DNA of 64,000 bases from Streptomyces monomycini (GCF_022271435.1 NZ_JAFIQY010000024.1:1-64000), one strand, 5' to 3'; shown: positions 37,418 to 45,883, counted from the stretch's first letter. Translations and numbers: made by a program. Notes: a model not told the origin generated them from the sequence alone.

Positions 37418-38511
37418 CCGGACCGCGCCCGAGCGCGGCCGGGCGGCACCGCCGGGCCCGGGGGCAGGGTGCAGTGCGCGCCGTGCGGGCCCGCCGGCGC
37501 GCAGGCGTTCGCGGTGGTCCGCACCTCGTCGTCGACGCGCCGGTGCAGGGGCGCGGTGAAGGGCGAGGCGGGGGCCAGGGTGTCCAGCAGGGCGTGGGCG
37601 CGCTGGTGGAGGCCGGCGAGGAGGTGCCGGTACGGGGTGAGGACGTCCGGGGCGAACATCATGGCGGCCAGCCGTCGGCGGTCGGCGGGCGAGTCGGCGG
37701 CCCGGCCGAGGAGTTCCACCGCCTGCTCCCGGTCCGCGTCGGTGGCCGCGTGCAGCAGCTGGACCAGGAGGTAGGTGGCGGTGCGGTTGCCGAGGTCCTC
37801 GCTCTGGCCGGAGCGCAGGTCGTCCTCGTCGTTGCGGAACTGCGCGAGCATCCCGACGGCCTGCCCGAACTCCCCCCAGGCGGCCGCCCGCGGGTCGTCG
37901 GCGCCGTCCGCGCCGAGCGCGAGGCGGGCCGCCATCGTGGCGGCCATGGCGTAGACCGAGCCGCTCTTGTGCCGGTAGACCGTCAGGACGTCCTCGGGGC
38001 CCGTCCCGGTCGGTGAGCCGAGGATGTCACCGACCTGCCCGTCGCAGGCGGCGGTCCAGCCGTCGAGGTAGTCCGCGGTCAGGCGTTCACGCAGGGGCCC
38101 GGGCACCGGCAGCGCGGCCAGCGCGCGCAGCGGCAGGGCGTAGCCGCATTCCAGGGCGGCCGTCATGACGGCGGCCGGGTCGCCGCCGTACAGCCGGGTG
38201 CCGAGGTCGCCGTCCGACACGTCGTCAAAGGTGTTGGCGGCCCGCCACCACAGGGTGTGCACCCCGGCCACCGGGACGGCCGGTTCGAGGGTGCCCTCGA
38301 CGGCGCCGTGCACAAGGAGCGGCAGCGCGCATTCGAGAGGGGTCCGCCTGCCGTGGGTGACGAGCCGTTCGAGCGCGGGCCGCAGATGCGCGAACCGGGG
38401 CCGGTAGGCGTCGAGCAGCCCGGCCAGGTACTGGCCGACCTGCGGGACGGTCTCGGTGAGCCGGGCTTCGGGGCTCGGCCGCACGGCGGCGGGCCGGGGC
38501 TGAGGGGACAA
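37405..38511 (-). CDS. Isoprenyl diphosphate synthase-like protein (polyprenyl synthetase family)
   Basis: 368 residues, all-helical. The first aspartate-rich motif is intact: DDVSD at 96-100 within WRAANTFDDVSDGDLG. K182 lies in the YRHKSGSVYAMAA helix. The second motif is QFRNDEDDLRS (227-231), where the first Asp of DDxxD is replaced by Asn. That departs from standard chain-elongating trans-prenyl transferases, so specificity or role may differ (terpene-synthase-like or peptide prenylation are alternatives). It starts 36 bp after the MFS exporter stop on the same strand, so the two probably form an operon. No terpene cyclase or phytoene synthase is adjacent. It overlaps the 3' end of LCP3 by 13 bp and looks like an insertion into the LCP cluster. 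Confidence 0.8.
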   Translation of the reverse strand: MSPQPRPAAVRPSPEARLTETVPQVGQYLAGLLDAYRPRFAHLRPALERLVTHGRRTPLECALPLLVHGAVEGTLEPAVPVAGVHTLWWRAANTFDDVSDGDLGTRLYGGDPAAVMTAALECGYALPLRALAALPVPGPLRERLTADYLDGWTAACDGQVGDILGSPTGTGPEDVLTVYRHKSGSVYAMAATMAARLALGADGADDPRAAAWGEFGQAVGMLAQFRNDEDDLRSGQSEDLGNRTATYLLVQLLHAATDADREQAVELLGRAADSPADRRRLAAMMFAPDVLTPYRHLLAGLHQRAHALLDTLAPASPFTAPLHRRVDDEVRTTANACAPAGPHGAHCTLPPGPAVPPGRARARSGQKV

Positions 38512-38547
38512 GCGTGTCTCCGTACGGTCGGGGGGATCGGTCCGGTG

Positions 38548-39981
38548 TCACATCGGGAGGTCCCGCGCCGCCGGTGCGCCGAGGCGGTCCTGCGGCTGCC
38601 GGTCGGCGGGTGCGGCCGCCGGGGGCAGGCCGCGGGCGAGAACTGCGGCGGCCGCCGAGGTCGTGGTCAGCGCGGTGGTGGTGACCGCGAAGGCGGCGAC
38701 CACGTCGGCCGTGGCGCGCACCTGGGCGAAGAAGAGGAAGCCGTAGACGCACACGCCGAGCGCGGCGCCGAGCTGCTGGGCCGTGGAGACCACGCCGGAC
38801 GCCGCGCCCGCGACCGGTTCCGGCACGGCGCGCAGGGTCACGGACAGGGCGGGGGTGACGCACAGGCCCAGCGCGCCGCCGACGGCGCACACCGCGCCGA
38901 GCAGCCAGCGGGGGTCGGTGCCGAGGGCGCTCACGGCGCAGCCCGCGTACCCGGCGGTCGCCGCGAGGGAGGCCAGGACCAGCAGCCGGACCTCCGCGCC
39001 GCGGGCCAGCCGCGGCGCGATCAGCGACCCGGCGGCGAACGCGACCGCGGCCGGCACCATGCCCGCTCCGGTGGCCAGCGGGCTCCAGCGCAGTCCCTTC
39101 TGGAGCAGCAGCCCGAGCATCAGGACGAACGCGGCGAGCCCGCAGTTGACCAGGACGATCAGCAGGATGCCGCGCCGGAAGCCGTCGGCCCGCAGCAGCC
39201 GCGGCGGTACGAGCGGGGAGCCGCCCCGGGCGTCCAGCGCGCGTTCGTGGCGCAGGAAGCAGGCGGCGACCGGGACGGAGGCGGCCAGGCAGGCCGGTCC
39301 CCACCACACCATGCCGCCCGCGCCGCCGGCCACCAGAGGGACGGCGCACAGCCCGATCGCGGCCGCCGCGAGGCCCACGCCGGGCAGGTCGGCGCGCACC
39401 GGTTCGCGGCGTACGGGCGGGTGTCCGCCCGCCGCCCACGGCAGGAGGGTGAGCGCCAGGACGCCCACCGGTACGTTGACGAGGAAGACGGCGCGCCAGC
39501 CGAGGCCGAGGACGTCCGCCGACAGCAGCCAGCCGCCGAGCAGTTGCCCGCCGATCGCGCCGAGGCCCATCACCGCGCCGATCGCGGCGTACGCCCTGCG
39601 CTGGGCCGCGCCGGTGAACAGGGTCTGCGCGGCGCGGTAGACCTGGGGCACCATCAGGGCCGTACCGGCGCCCTGGAACAGCCGGGCCAGGACCAGGACG
39701 GCAGTGGTGGGCGCCGCCCCGCAGGCGATCGAGGCGCCGGTGAAGACGGCCATGCCGAGGCCGAAGACCCTCAGGGAGCCCAGCGCGTCCCCCAGCCGGC
39801 CGCCGGCGGCCAGGCCGAGCGCGTAGACCAGCTGGTAGCCGGCGAGGACGAGCTGCTGCTGGCTGCCGTCCGCGCCCAGGTCCCGTTCCAGCGCGGGCAT
39901 CGCCACGACCACGACGAAGACGTCGAGGTTGGCGAGGAACGTGCCGCACAGCAGGACAACCAGCGCCGCCCAGGGACGCAC
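38548..39981 (-). CDS. MFS transporter, DHA2 (14-helix drug:H+ antiporter) family
   Basis: 477 residues with about 14 hydrophobic helices. The first helix LVVLLCGTFLANLDVFVVVVAMPALERDLG carries the DHA2 signature with a conserved Asp. Motif A-like GRLGDALGSLRVF (~61-73) and motif C-like GLGAIGGQLLGGWLL (~138-152) are present. It should export small hydrophobic or cationic compounds. GTG start with GGAGG eight bases upstream. A palindromic sequence lies ~20 bp upstream of the start, consistent with repression by a TetR-type regulator, although none is encoded nearby. It is followed by the isoprenyl-synthase-like gene, which suggests export of an isoprenoid-derived product (inference). Confidence 0.88.
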   Translation of the reverse strand: MRPWAALVVLLCGTFLANLDVFVVVVAMPALERDLGADGSQQQLVLAGYQLVYALGLAAGGRLGDALGSLRVFGLGMAVFTGASIACGAAPTTAVLVLARLFQGAGTALMVPQVYRAAQTLFTGAAQRRAYAAIGAVMGLGAIGGQLLGGWLLSADVLGLGWRAVFLVNVPVGVLALTLLPWAAGGHPPVRREPVRADLPGVGLAAAAIGLCAVPLVAGGAGGMVWWGPACLAASVPVAACFLRHERALDARGGSPLVPPRLLRADGFRRGILLIVLVNCGLAAFVLMLGLLLQKGLRWSPLATGAGMVPAAVAFAAGSLIAPRLARGAEVRLLVLASLAATAGYAGCAVSALGTDPRWLLGAVCAVGGALGLCVTPALSVTLRAVPEPVAGAASGVVSTAQQLGAALGVCVYGFLFFAQVRATADVVAAFAVTTTALTTTSAAAAVLARGLPPAAAPADRQPQDRLGAPAARDLPM

Positions 39982-40000
39982 GGGGGCACCTCCAGCCGCT

Positions 40001-40053
40001 CACCTGACACGGTACGTGACGGATAAGACACGTATCGTAGCCATGTCAGGGTG
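40001..40053. promoter_or_regulatory. Imperfect palindromic operator upstream of the MFS gene
   Basis: Arms CACCTGACACGGTACG (40001-40016) and CGTAGCCATGTCAGGGTG (40036-40053) are inverted complements apart from two single-base gaps and one mismatch. They surround a central ACGTG/CACGT pair. On the minus strand CTGACA with TTATCC 17 bp on could form the MFS promoter. The location 20 bp before the GTG start fits an operator. A short Cys-rich open frame begins in the right arm on the plus strand. The remaining 150 bp to the glycosyltransferase stop hold nothing else I recognise. Confidence 0.5.
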
Positions 40054-40206
40054 TCTGTGCCCAGCCCGCGTTTGCTGCTGTGGCGGAAGGTACGTGCGGT
40101 ACGGGTGGGGCGGTGGCGCGTGGACGGCGCGGCGGCGCCGCGCACCCGGCGGACGTACCCGGGAGAACGGGGACGCGTGAGCCGGGCGCGCGGGCCGCCC
40201 GCGGGG

Positions 40207-41274
40207 TCACTCCGCGGCGGCCGGCTGCGGCGCCGGTACGGCCGGGCGGCGGCTGGCGATGACCTTCTCGGCCAGCGACCGCGGGCTGGTCAGGAAGCCC
40301 CAGCCCCACGACATGTGCATGGTCGCCAGGGCGACCGGGATCTGGGCGCGGGCCTTCAGCGGCAGGCCCTTGCCCGCCGGGACCGAGCCCGCCGCGATGG
40401 CGGCCAGGTACCCGGCCGGGACGGCGAAGCCCCACGGCGTGACGAGGGCGCCGACCACGGCGCCCGCCGCGATGGCGCACACGGCGGTCGGCGGCGCCAG
40501 GTACCGCAGGTTGATCGAGCCGGAGTGGTAGCGGGCCACGACGTGGCGCCAGCGCCCGTAGTCCTTGTACTGCTTGGCGAGCGCGCGGACGCTGGGCCGC
40601 GGCCGGTACTGCACCTTCAGCTCGGGCGAGAACCAGATCTGCCCGCCCGCCTCGCGGATGCGGAAGTTCAGCTCCCAGTCCTGGGCGCGGATGAACTCCT
40701 CGTTGTAACCGCCCTGCTGCTCCAGCGCCTCGCGCCGGAAGACACCCAGGTAGACCGTGTCGGCCGGGCCCGCGGCGCCGCCCGTGTGGAAGGCCGCGTT
40801 GCCCACGCCGATCTTGGAGGTCATCGCGGCGGCGACCGCGTCCTCCCAGGCGTTCTCGCCCTCGGCGTACATGATGCCGCCGACGTTCTGCGCGCCGGTC
40901 TCCTCCAGGAGGCGGACCGCGGTCGCGATGTAGTTCGGCGAGAGCATCCCGTGGCCGTCGACGCGCACCACGACGGGGTGCCGGGAGGCCTTGATCGCCG
41001 CGTTCAGGGCGGCCGGGGTGCGGCCCGTGGGGTTGGGCACGGTCACCACACTGGCCCGCTCGTTGGCGGCGTTCTCGGCGACCAGCTCGGCGGCGATCTC
41101 GTCCGTACGGTCCGTCGAGGGCCCGAGCGCGATCACCACCTCCATCTCACCGGCGTACTCCTGTTCCAGGATGTGCTGGACCGAGCTGCGCAGATGACGT
41201 TCCTCGTTGAGCACCGGCATGATCACGGAGACGGCCGGGAGCTGCTGCGGTGGCGTGGCGTTCATCGCGGTCAC
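40207..41274 (-). CDS. Family-2 glycosyltransferase (membrane-associated)
   Basis: 355 residues. GT2 domain ~14-240: VSVIMPVLNEERHLRSSV opening, VVRVDGHGML (DxH nucleotide-sugar motif), and the acceptor-side RAQDWELNFRIREAGG. QYKDYGRWR near 240 resembles the Q-x-x-RW element of processive synthases. Two or three hydrophobic segments follow (~255-310), anchoring it to the membrane. It resembles ExoM/succinoglycan-type sugar transferases. The GTG at 41274 and an ATG at 41265 are both possible starts; neither has a strong ribosome site. It is divergent from LCP4 and likely builds an envelope polysaccharide that the LCP enzymes attach. Confidence 0.85.
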   Translation of the reverse strand: MTAMNATPPQQLPAVSVIMPVLNEERHLRSSVQHILEQEYAGEMEVVIALGPSTDRTDEIAAELVAENAANERASVVTVPNPTGRTPAALNAAIKASRHPVVVRVDGHGMLSPNYIATAVRLLEETGAQNVGGIMYAEGENAWEDAVAAAMTSKIGVGNAAFHTGGAAGPADTVYLGVFRREALEQQGGYNEEFIRAQDWELNFRIREAGGQIWFSPELKVQYRPRPSVRALAKQYKDYGRWRHVVARYHSGSINLRYLAPPTAVCAIAAGAVVGALVTPWGFAVPAGYLAAIAAGSVPAGKGLPLKARAQIPVALATMHMSWGWGFLTSPRSLAEKVIASRRPAVPAPQPAAAE

Positions 41275-41345
41275 GTTACCGCGTATGGGGGACGGGGGCC
41301 GACGGCAGGCGGGTGGCCCTGGGACCGGCGTCCGGCGTGTGGCGC

Positions 41346-41373
41346 TTTACAGCCGATCATATGGGCCTACGGT
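41346..41373 (+). promoter_or_regulatory. Promoter candidate for LCP4
   Basis: TTTACA (41346-41351), 16-bp spacer, TACGGT (41368-41373), giving a start near 41380 and a ~75-nt leader. The complementary strand contains TATGAT in the same spot, so the divergent glycosyltransferase may use it too. Confidence 0.5.
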
Positions 41374-41453
41374 GACCCGGCCTGCTCGTCCACGCCTCCC
41401 CCGCACCTGTCCCCGCACTCCGTCCGCCCCGACCCTGCCGCGGAGGTGTCCCC

Positions 41454-42926
41454 ATGACCGCACCGCACCGCACGTCCCGTTCGCCCGCCCGTCACCGGCG
41501 ACGGGACGGCCGGCCCCGCTGGGGCCTGCGCATCACCGCGGGCGTCTCGCTGCTGCTGCTGGCCGCGGGCGGGGTCGGGCACGCCATGGTCACCGGCGTC
41601 GAGGACGGCATCGCCCGGGTGGACGCCTTCAAGGGGCTGGGCAACCGGCCGGACAACAGCGGCGGTGACGGCATGAACTTCCTGGTCGTCGGTACGGACG
41701 GCCGGGCCAAGCTCTCCCCCGAGGAGAAACGCCGGTACCACCTGGGCGGCGAGCCGTGCCACTGCACCGACACGATCATGATGGTGCACCTGTCCGCCGA
41801 CCGGAACCGCGCCAGCGTGGTCAGCCTGCCGCGCGACTCGTACGCGCAGACGCCCCCGCACACCGACGCGACCACCGGCAAGCACCACCGCGGCCACCCC
41901 GTGAAGCTGAACGCGGCGTACGCCGAGGGCGGCCCCGGCCTGACCATCCGGACCGTCGAGCGGATGACCGGTGTGCACATCGACCACTACCTGGAGGTCG
42001 ACTTCACCAGCTTCATGAAGACGGTGGACGCGGTCGGCGGCGTGAACATCTGCACCAACCGCCCCCTGAAGGACAACTACAGCGGCCTGGACCTGCCCGC
42101 CGGACGCTCCCGGCTCAACGGCGGCCAGGCCCTCCAGTACGTCCGCGCCCGGCACCTGGACAGCGCCTCCGACCTCGGGCGGATGCAGCGCCAGCAGCGT
42201 TTCCTCGCCGCGCTCATGCACAAGATCACCAGCTCCGGCGCGCTGCTCCACCCGGTCCAGTTCAAGGAGATCACCGACGCGCTGCTGGAGTCCGTACGGG
42301 CCGACGAGGGGTTCGGCGCGGACGAGATGGTCGACCTCGGCCAGGCGCTGCGCGGCTTCAACCCGTCGTCCTCCGAGTTCGCCTCCGTACCGCTGGGCGA
42401 CATCGACTTCCAGGTGCCGAACGTGGGCTCGACCGTGATGTGGAACGAGGACAAGGCGAAGCGGCTCTTCCAGGCGCTGCGCGAGGACCGGCCGCTGGCC
42501 GTGCGGCGGCCCGGACGGCAGCGCGCGACGGTCGTGGACGTACCGCCCGCCACGGTCCGGGTGCAGGTGGACAACGGCGCGGGCCGCACGGGGCTGGGCC
42601 GCGCGGTGGACACGTCCTTGCGCGCCACCGGCTTCGACACCACCGGCACCCCGGGCAACGCCGCCACCCGCACGCGGCGCACCGTGATCTCCTACGACCC
42701 GCGCTGGGACCGCTCGGTCCGCTCCCTCGCCGCCGCCCTGCCCGGGGCGGCCCTGCGCCAGGTTCCCGGGCAGGGCCCGGTGCTGCGGGTGACCGTCGGC
42801 AAGGACTTCAAGGCGGTCCACCGGGTGCGCTCCGACGACCCGACCCAGCCGACGGGCGCCGGTGACTTCGGGACGCTGACCGGCGACGAGGCGGCGTGCC
42901 CCGGGCCGCCGGGACCCCGGTCGTGA
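41454..42926 (+). CDS. LCP family glycopolymer transferase 4, with LytR_C domain
   Basis: 490 residues. Short Arg-rich cytoplasmic N-terminus, membrane helix ~27-45, LCP domain ~75-325 and LytR_C domain ~365-465 (VRVQVDNGAGRTGLG). The full set of catalytic-type motifs is present: FLVVGTDGRAK, CTDTIMMVH, SLPRDSYAQ, KLNAAYAEGGPG, IDHYLEVDF, YVRARHL and the RQQRFLAAL helix. This makes it a better match to classic LCP ligases than LCP1-3. ATG with GGAGG seven bases upstream. It is divergent from a GT2 gene and followed within ~45 bp by a DNA-binding-like gene that has its own promoter. Confidence 0.92.
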   Translation: MTAPHRTSRSPARHRRRDGRPRWGLRITAGVSLLLLAAGGVGHAMVTGVEDGIARVDAFKGLGNRPDNSGGDGMNFLVVGTDGRAKLSPEEKRRYHLGGEPCHCTDTIMMVHLSADRNRASVVSLPRDSYAQTPPHTDATTGKHHRGHPVKLNAAYAEGGPGLTIRTVERMTGVHIDHYLEVDFTSFMKTVDAVGGVNICTNRPLKDNYSGLDLPAGRSRLNGGQALQYVRARHLDSASDLGRMQRQQRFLAALMHKITSSGALLHPVQFKEITDALLESVRADEGFGADEMVDLGQALRGFNPSSSEFASVPLGDIDFQVPNVGSTVMWNEDKAKRLFQALREDRPLAVRRPGRQRATVVDVPPATVRVQVDNGAGRTGLGRAVDTSLRATGFDTTGTPGNAATRTRRTVISYDPRWDRSVRSLAAALPGAALRQVPGQGPVLRVTVGKDFKAVHRVRSDDPTQPTGAGDFGTLTGDEAACPGPPGPRS

Positions 42927-42932
42927 ACCCGG

Positions 42933-42961
42933 TTGCCGAGGTCATGTGTACCCAGTACAGT
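42933..42961 (+). promoter_or_regulatory. Promoter giving a leaderless mRNA
   Basis: TTGCCG (42933-42938), exactly 17 bp, TACAGT (42956-42961). The expected start falls at about 42968-42970, on the GTG codon of the next gene. Confidence 0.6.
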
Positions 42962-42969
42962 CCCCACCC

Positions 42970-43674
42970 GTGAGCGAAAAACGATCACCACTCAGCGACC
43001 GGTGGTTCCTCGACCAGATCGCCGCCGTCATGCAGCAGTTCCAGCGCTCACAGCCGGGCAGCCAGGTGCCGGGCGCTCCGCGGCACTCCGGCCACGAGGA
43101 CCTGACCGCCCGCGCCGCGCGCCTGTCCGCGCAGCGGGCCCGGCTGGAGCAGGAGGAAGCCGCACTCCAGGCGGACGTGGAACGCCTCAACCACGCCCTC
43201 GTCCCCACCCCGGCCCGCAGCTCCGACTCCGGCCCCGCGCCACGACCGGCCCGGTCGGCCCCCGTCCCGCACCTCGACATCGGCGCCGACGACCTCACCC
43301 TCACCGAGGCGGGCCGCATCCGCCGCGCCTACAAGGTCACCGAAGCCGCCCTGCCGCGCCTCGTCCTGGAGGCCGCGGCGGACGGCTTCGACGCACCCGC
43401 CATCGCCCGCGACCTCGCCGTCACGCCGTCGTACGTCTACCGCATCCTGCGCGAACGCGTCCGCTACAGCTGGCGCCTCGACGTACGCGACGGCGGCACG
43501 TGGGCCGTACGGAGCAGCGGTCAGGACGTCGTGGACCGCGCCCTCGGCAGCGACACCCGGCTCGCCGAAAAACTCCTCGCCGAGTCCGGCGCCGACCGCG
43601 TGCTGCTCTGGGAAGGCGCCCGCACGACGGACGCGAAGGCGACCCTCGACCTGGCACGCCCCGAAGGAACGTGA
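42970..43674 (+). CDS. Putative HTH DNA-binding protein with coiled coil, unknown function
   Basis: 234 residues. An N-terminal region with a predicted coiled coil (RAARLSAQRARLEQEEAALQ, ~45-65) is followed by a Pro/Ser linker. A helical region next resembles a helix-turn-helix: IRRAYKVTEAALPRLVLEAA then APAIARDLAVTPSYVYRILR at ~145-164. The C-terminal ~65 residues form a small domain ending in an acidic/basic mix. I do not recognise a named family. The GTG at 42970 is placed at the predicted transcription start of a good promoter, implying a leaderless message. A longer GTG at 42946 with a GAGG site is the alternative but would fall upstream of that start. It is convergent with the thioesterase gene. 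Confidence 0.65.
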   Translation: MSEKRSPLSDRWFLDQIAAVMQQFQRSQPGSQVPGAPRHSGHEDLTARAARLSAQRARLEQEEAALQADVERLNHALVPTPARSSDSGPAPRPARSAPVPHLDIGADDLTLTEAGRIRRAYKVTEAALPRLVLEAAADGFDAPAIARDLAVTPSYVYRILRERVRYSWRLDVRDGGTWAVRSSGQDVVDRALGSDTRLAEKLLAESGADRVLLWEGARTTDAKATLDLARPEGT

Positions 43675-43710
43675 CCACCCGCGCCGCGCGGCACCGCCCC
43701 GCGCGTCGTC

Positions 43711-44265
43711 CTACGCGTCGTCGATCCCGTCCGCCACCCGCTGCGCCCGCAGCTCCTTGATCGCGCGCCGCCGGGCCAGCCGGTGGGTGCGGCGGATCTG
43801 GGCCTCCTGGTAGCGGCGCTTGTCCCGCTCGGTCTCCGGGACGACCGGCGGTACGGGACGGGGCTTGCCCTCCTCGTCCACCGCCGCGAACACCAGGTAG
43901 GCCGACCCGACCTGCGTCGCGGGCGTGGACTCGTTCCAGCGCTCGGCCAGCACCCGCACCCCGACCTCCATCGAGGACCGCCCGGTCCAGTTGACCTGGG
44001 CCTTCACATGCACCAGGTCCCCCACGCGGACCGGCTCCAGGAAGGCCATCTCGTCCATGGAGGCGGTGACCGCGGGCCCGCCGGAGTGCCGGCCGGCCAC
44101 CGCGCCCGCCGCGTCGTCGACGAGTTTCATGATCACGCCACCGTGCACCGTGCCGAGCAGGTTGGTGTCGCCTGCCGTCATGATGTGCGACAGCGTCGTC
44201 CGGGAGACGGAAGTGGGCTTGCCCGGAAGGTCGGCCTCCGGGCCGGTGGTGACGAGATCGGTCAT
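43711..44265 (-). CDS. Acyl-CoA thioesterase (hotdog fold)
   Basis: 184 residues. The hotdog domain spans ~20-140 with GDTNLLGTVHGGVIMKLVDDAAG (Asn and Asp acting in water activation) and TASMDEMAFLEPVRVGDLVHVKAQV, matching YciA/cytosolic acyl-CoA thioesterases. The C-terminal ~40 residues are a basic helix unique to actinobacterial members. It hydrolyses fatty acyl-CoA to free fatty acid and CoA in the cytosol. The ATG at 44265 starts the conserved part. No strong ribosome site is seen, and CATAAA ten bases upstream hints at a short leader or leaderless mRNA. It is divergent from LCP5. Confidence 0.9.
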   Translation of the reverse strand: MTDLVTTGPEADLPGKPTSVSRTTLSHIMTAGDTNLLGTVHGGVIMKLVDDAAGAVAGRHSGGPAVTASMDEMAFLEPVRVGDLVHVKAQVNWTGRSSMEVGVRVLAERWNESTPATQVGSAYLVFAAVDEEGKPRPVPPVVPETERDKRRYQEAQIRRTHRLARRRAIKELRAQRVADGIDDA

Positions 44266-44469
44266 GCGCCCACTTTATGCGCGGGCGCACCTCCCTTCCC
44301 GCGCGCCCACCCCACACCCCTGACCAGGGGCTCCCATGCCGGTTTGATCGCCTCCGTCCGCATTGCGCAAGCGGCGCTCCGTGTCACTTTGCATCAGCTC
44401 TGCAACAGCGACGGCCCGATCTCGTACCTCCCCTGTATGGGGGAGCCGTGGGGCAGGCAGACTTCCCCC

Positions 44470-45813
44470 ATGAACGAGTGGCCTGGGTCCGACGACAGAG
44501 ACCGGTACGGACGTGGCAGCGGCGCCGAGCCGGAGGGCGCGCGCGCCATGCCGCACGTACGGCGTGGCGGTCCCGACGGACCCGGTGGCCCCGGCGGTCC
44601 GGGTGGCCCCTACCCCGGGCCGGGGCAGCAACCGGGCGAACCGCCGCTGCCGCCGCACCTCTCCCCGCGCCGCCGCCCCTCCGTCCCGCCGCAGGGCCAG
44701 GGCCCCGACCCGTACGGCAACAGCTACGACGGCGGGCACGGCGACGGCTACAACACCGGCCAGGTCTACGGCGGTGGCCGCGGCGGCGGACAGGGTGGCG
44801 GACAGGGCGGCGGCCGTGCCCCGCGCCCCGCGCCCAACTGGGGCCGCCGCATCAAGTGGACCGTCCTGACGCTGGTCGCCGTCCTCCTCGTCACCTCGGT
44901 CGCCACGTACTTCTGGGCCGACGGCAAGCTGCGCCGCGAGGTCGACCTGAGCACGGTCATCGACCGGCCCGAGGAAGGCGACGGCACCAACTACCTGATC
45001 GTCGGCTCCGACAGCCGCGAGGGCATGTCCGACGAGGACAAGAAGAAGCTGCACACCGGCTCCGCCGAGGGCAAGCGCACGGACTCGATGATGATCCTGC
45101 ACGACGGCGGCAACGGCCCGACCCTGATCTCCCTGCCGCGCGACTCGGACGTCGAGATCCCCTCGTTCGTCGGCTCCAAGTCCGGCAAGAAGTACGCCGC
45201 CAAGGGCCGCCACACCAAGCTCAACGCGGCCTACGCCGAGGACGGCCCCGAACTGCTGGTGCGCACCGTCGAGCACAACACCGGCCTGCGCATCGACCAC
45301 TACGTCGAGATCGGCTTCGCGGGCTTCGCCAACATCGTGGACGCGATCGGCGGCGTCGAGATGGACATCCCGAAGGCCTTCAAGGACAAGAAGTCCGGCG
45401 CCGACTTCCAGGCCGGCAAGCAGACCCTCAACGGCGAACAGGCCCTCGCCTTCGTCCGCACCCGCTACGCCTTCGCCGGCAGCGACCTGGACCGCACGAA
45501 GAACCAGCAGAAGTTCCTCGCCGCCCTGGCGAGCCAGACGGCCACCCCCGGCACGATCATCAATCCGTTCAAGCTCTACCCGACGATGAGCGCGGGCCTG
45601 GACACCGTGATCGTCGACAAGGACATGGGCCTGTTCGACCTCGGCTCGATGTTCTTCGCGATGAAGGGCGTCACGGGCGGCGACGGCAAGTCGATGAACA
45701 TGCCCATCGCGGGCAGCGTCGGCGGCAACCTCCGTTGGGACAAGGCCAAGGTCGCCCAACTCGTCGGACAGCTGAAGAACGACGAGCCGGTGACGGTGAG
45801 CGGGAACGAGTAG
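44470..45813 (+). CDS. LCP family glycopolymer transferase 5
   Basis: 447 residues. The disordered Gly/Pro/Arg-rich cytoplasmic N-terminus (~1-125) contains GGPGGP and GGGQGGG runs. A membrane helix (~135-155) and an LCP domain (~175-420) follow, with a complete motif set: LIVGSDSREG, RTDSMMIL, SLPRDSDVEIP, KLNAAYAEDGPE, IDHYVEIGF, FVRTRYAFAGSD and NQQKFLAAL. There is no LytR_C domain. I chose the ATG at 44470; an in-frame ATG at 44437 with a GGGGAG-containing context is the alternative. Its 3' end is marked by a strong terminator shared with the acyl-CoA dehydrogenase gene. Confidence 0.92.
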   Translation: MNEWPGSDDRDRYGRGSGAEPEGARAMPHVRRGGPDGPGGPGGPGGPYPGPGQQPGEPPLPPHLSPRRRPSVPPQGQGPDPYGNSYDGGHGDGYNTGQVYGGGRGGGQGGGQGGGRAPRPAPNWGRRIKWTVLTLVAVLLVTSVATYFWADGKLRREVDLSTVIDRPEEGDGTNYLIVGSDSREGMSDEDKKKLHTGSAEGKRTDSMMILHDGGNGPTLISLPRDSDVEIPSFVGSKSGKKYAAKGRHTKLNAAYAEDGPELLVRTVEHNTGLRIDHYVEIGFAGFANIVDAIGGVEMDIPKAFKDKKSGADFQAGKQTLNGEQALAFVRTRYAFAGSDLDRTKNQQKFLAALASQTATPGTIINPFKLYPTMSAGLDTVIVDKDMGLFDLGSMFFAMKGVTGGDGKSMNMPIAGSVGGNLRWDKAKVAQLVGQLKNDEPVTVSGNE

Positions 45814-45841
45814 GCGAGACGGCGCCTCCGGACAACCGGAG

Positions 45842-45883
45842 CACCGCGAGAGCCCCCGGCCGAAGCCGGGGGCTCTTGCGGTG
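45842..45883. terminator. Bidirectional hairpin terminator between LCP5 and acyl-CoA dehydrogenase
   Basis: 19-bp stem (45842-45860 with 45865-45883) of core AGAGCCCCCGGC / GCCGGGGGCTCT, with a single G.T pair and a CGAA tetraloop, between convergent genes. Confidence 0.85.

Noticed and set aside
37405-39981. ComQXPA-type quorum-sensing locus
   Set aside because: The isoprenyl synthase is suggestive, but there is no ComP/ComA pair and no convincing ComX-like gene; kept only as a loose idea in the findings.
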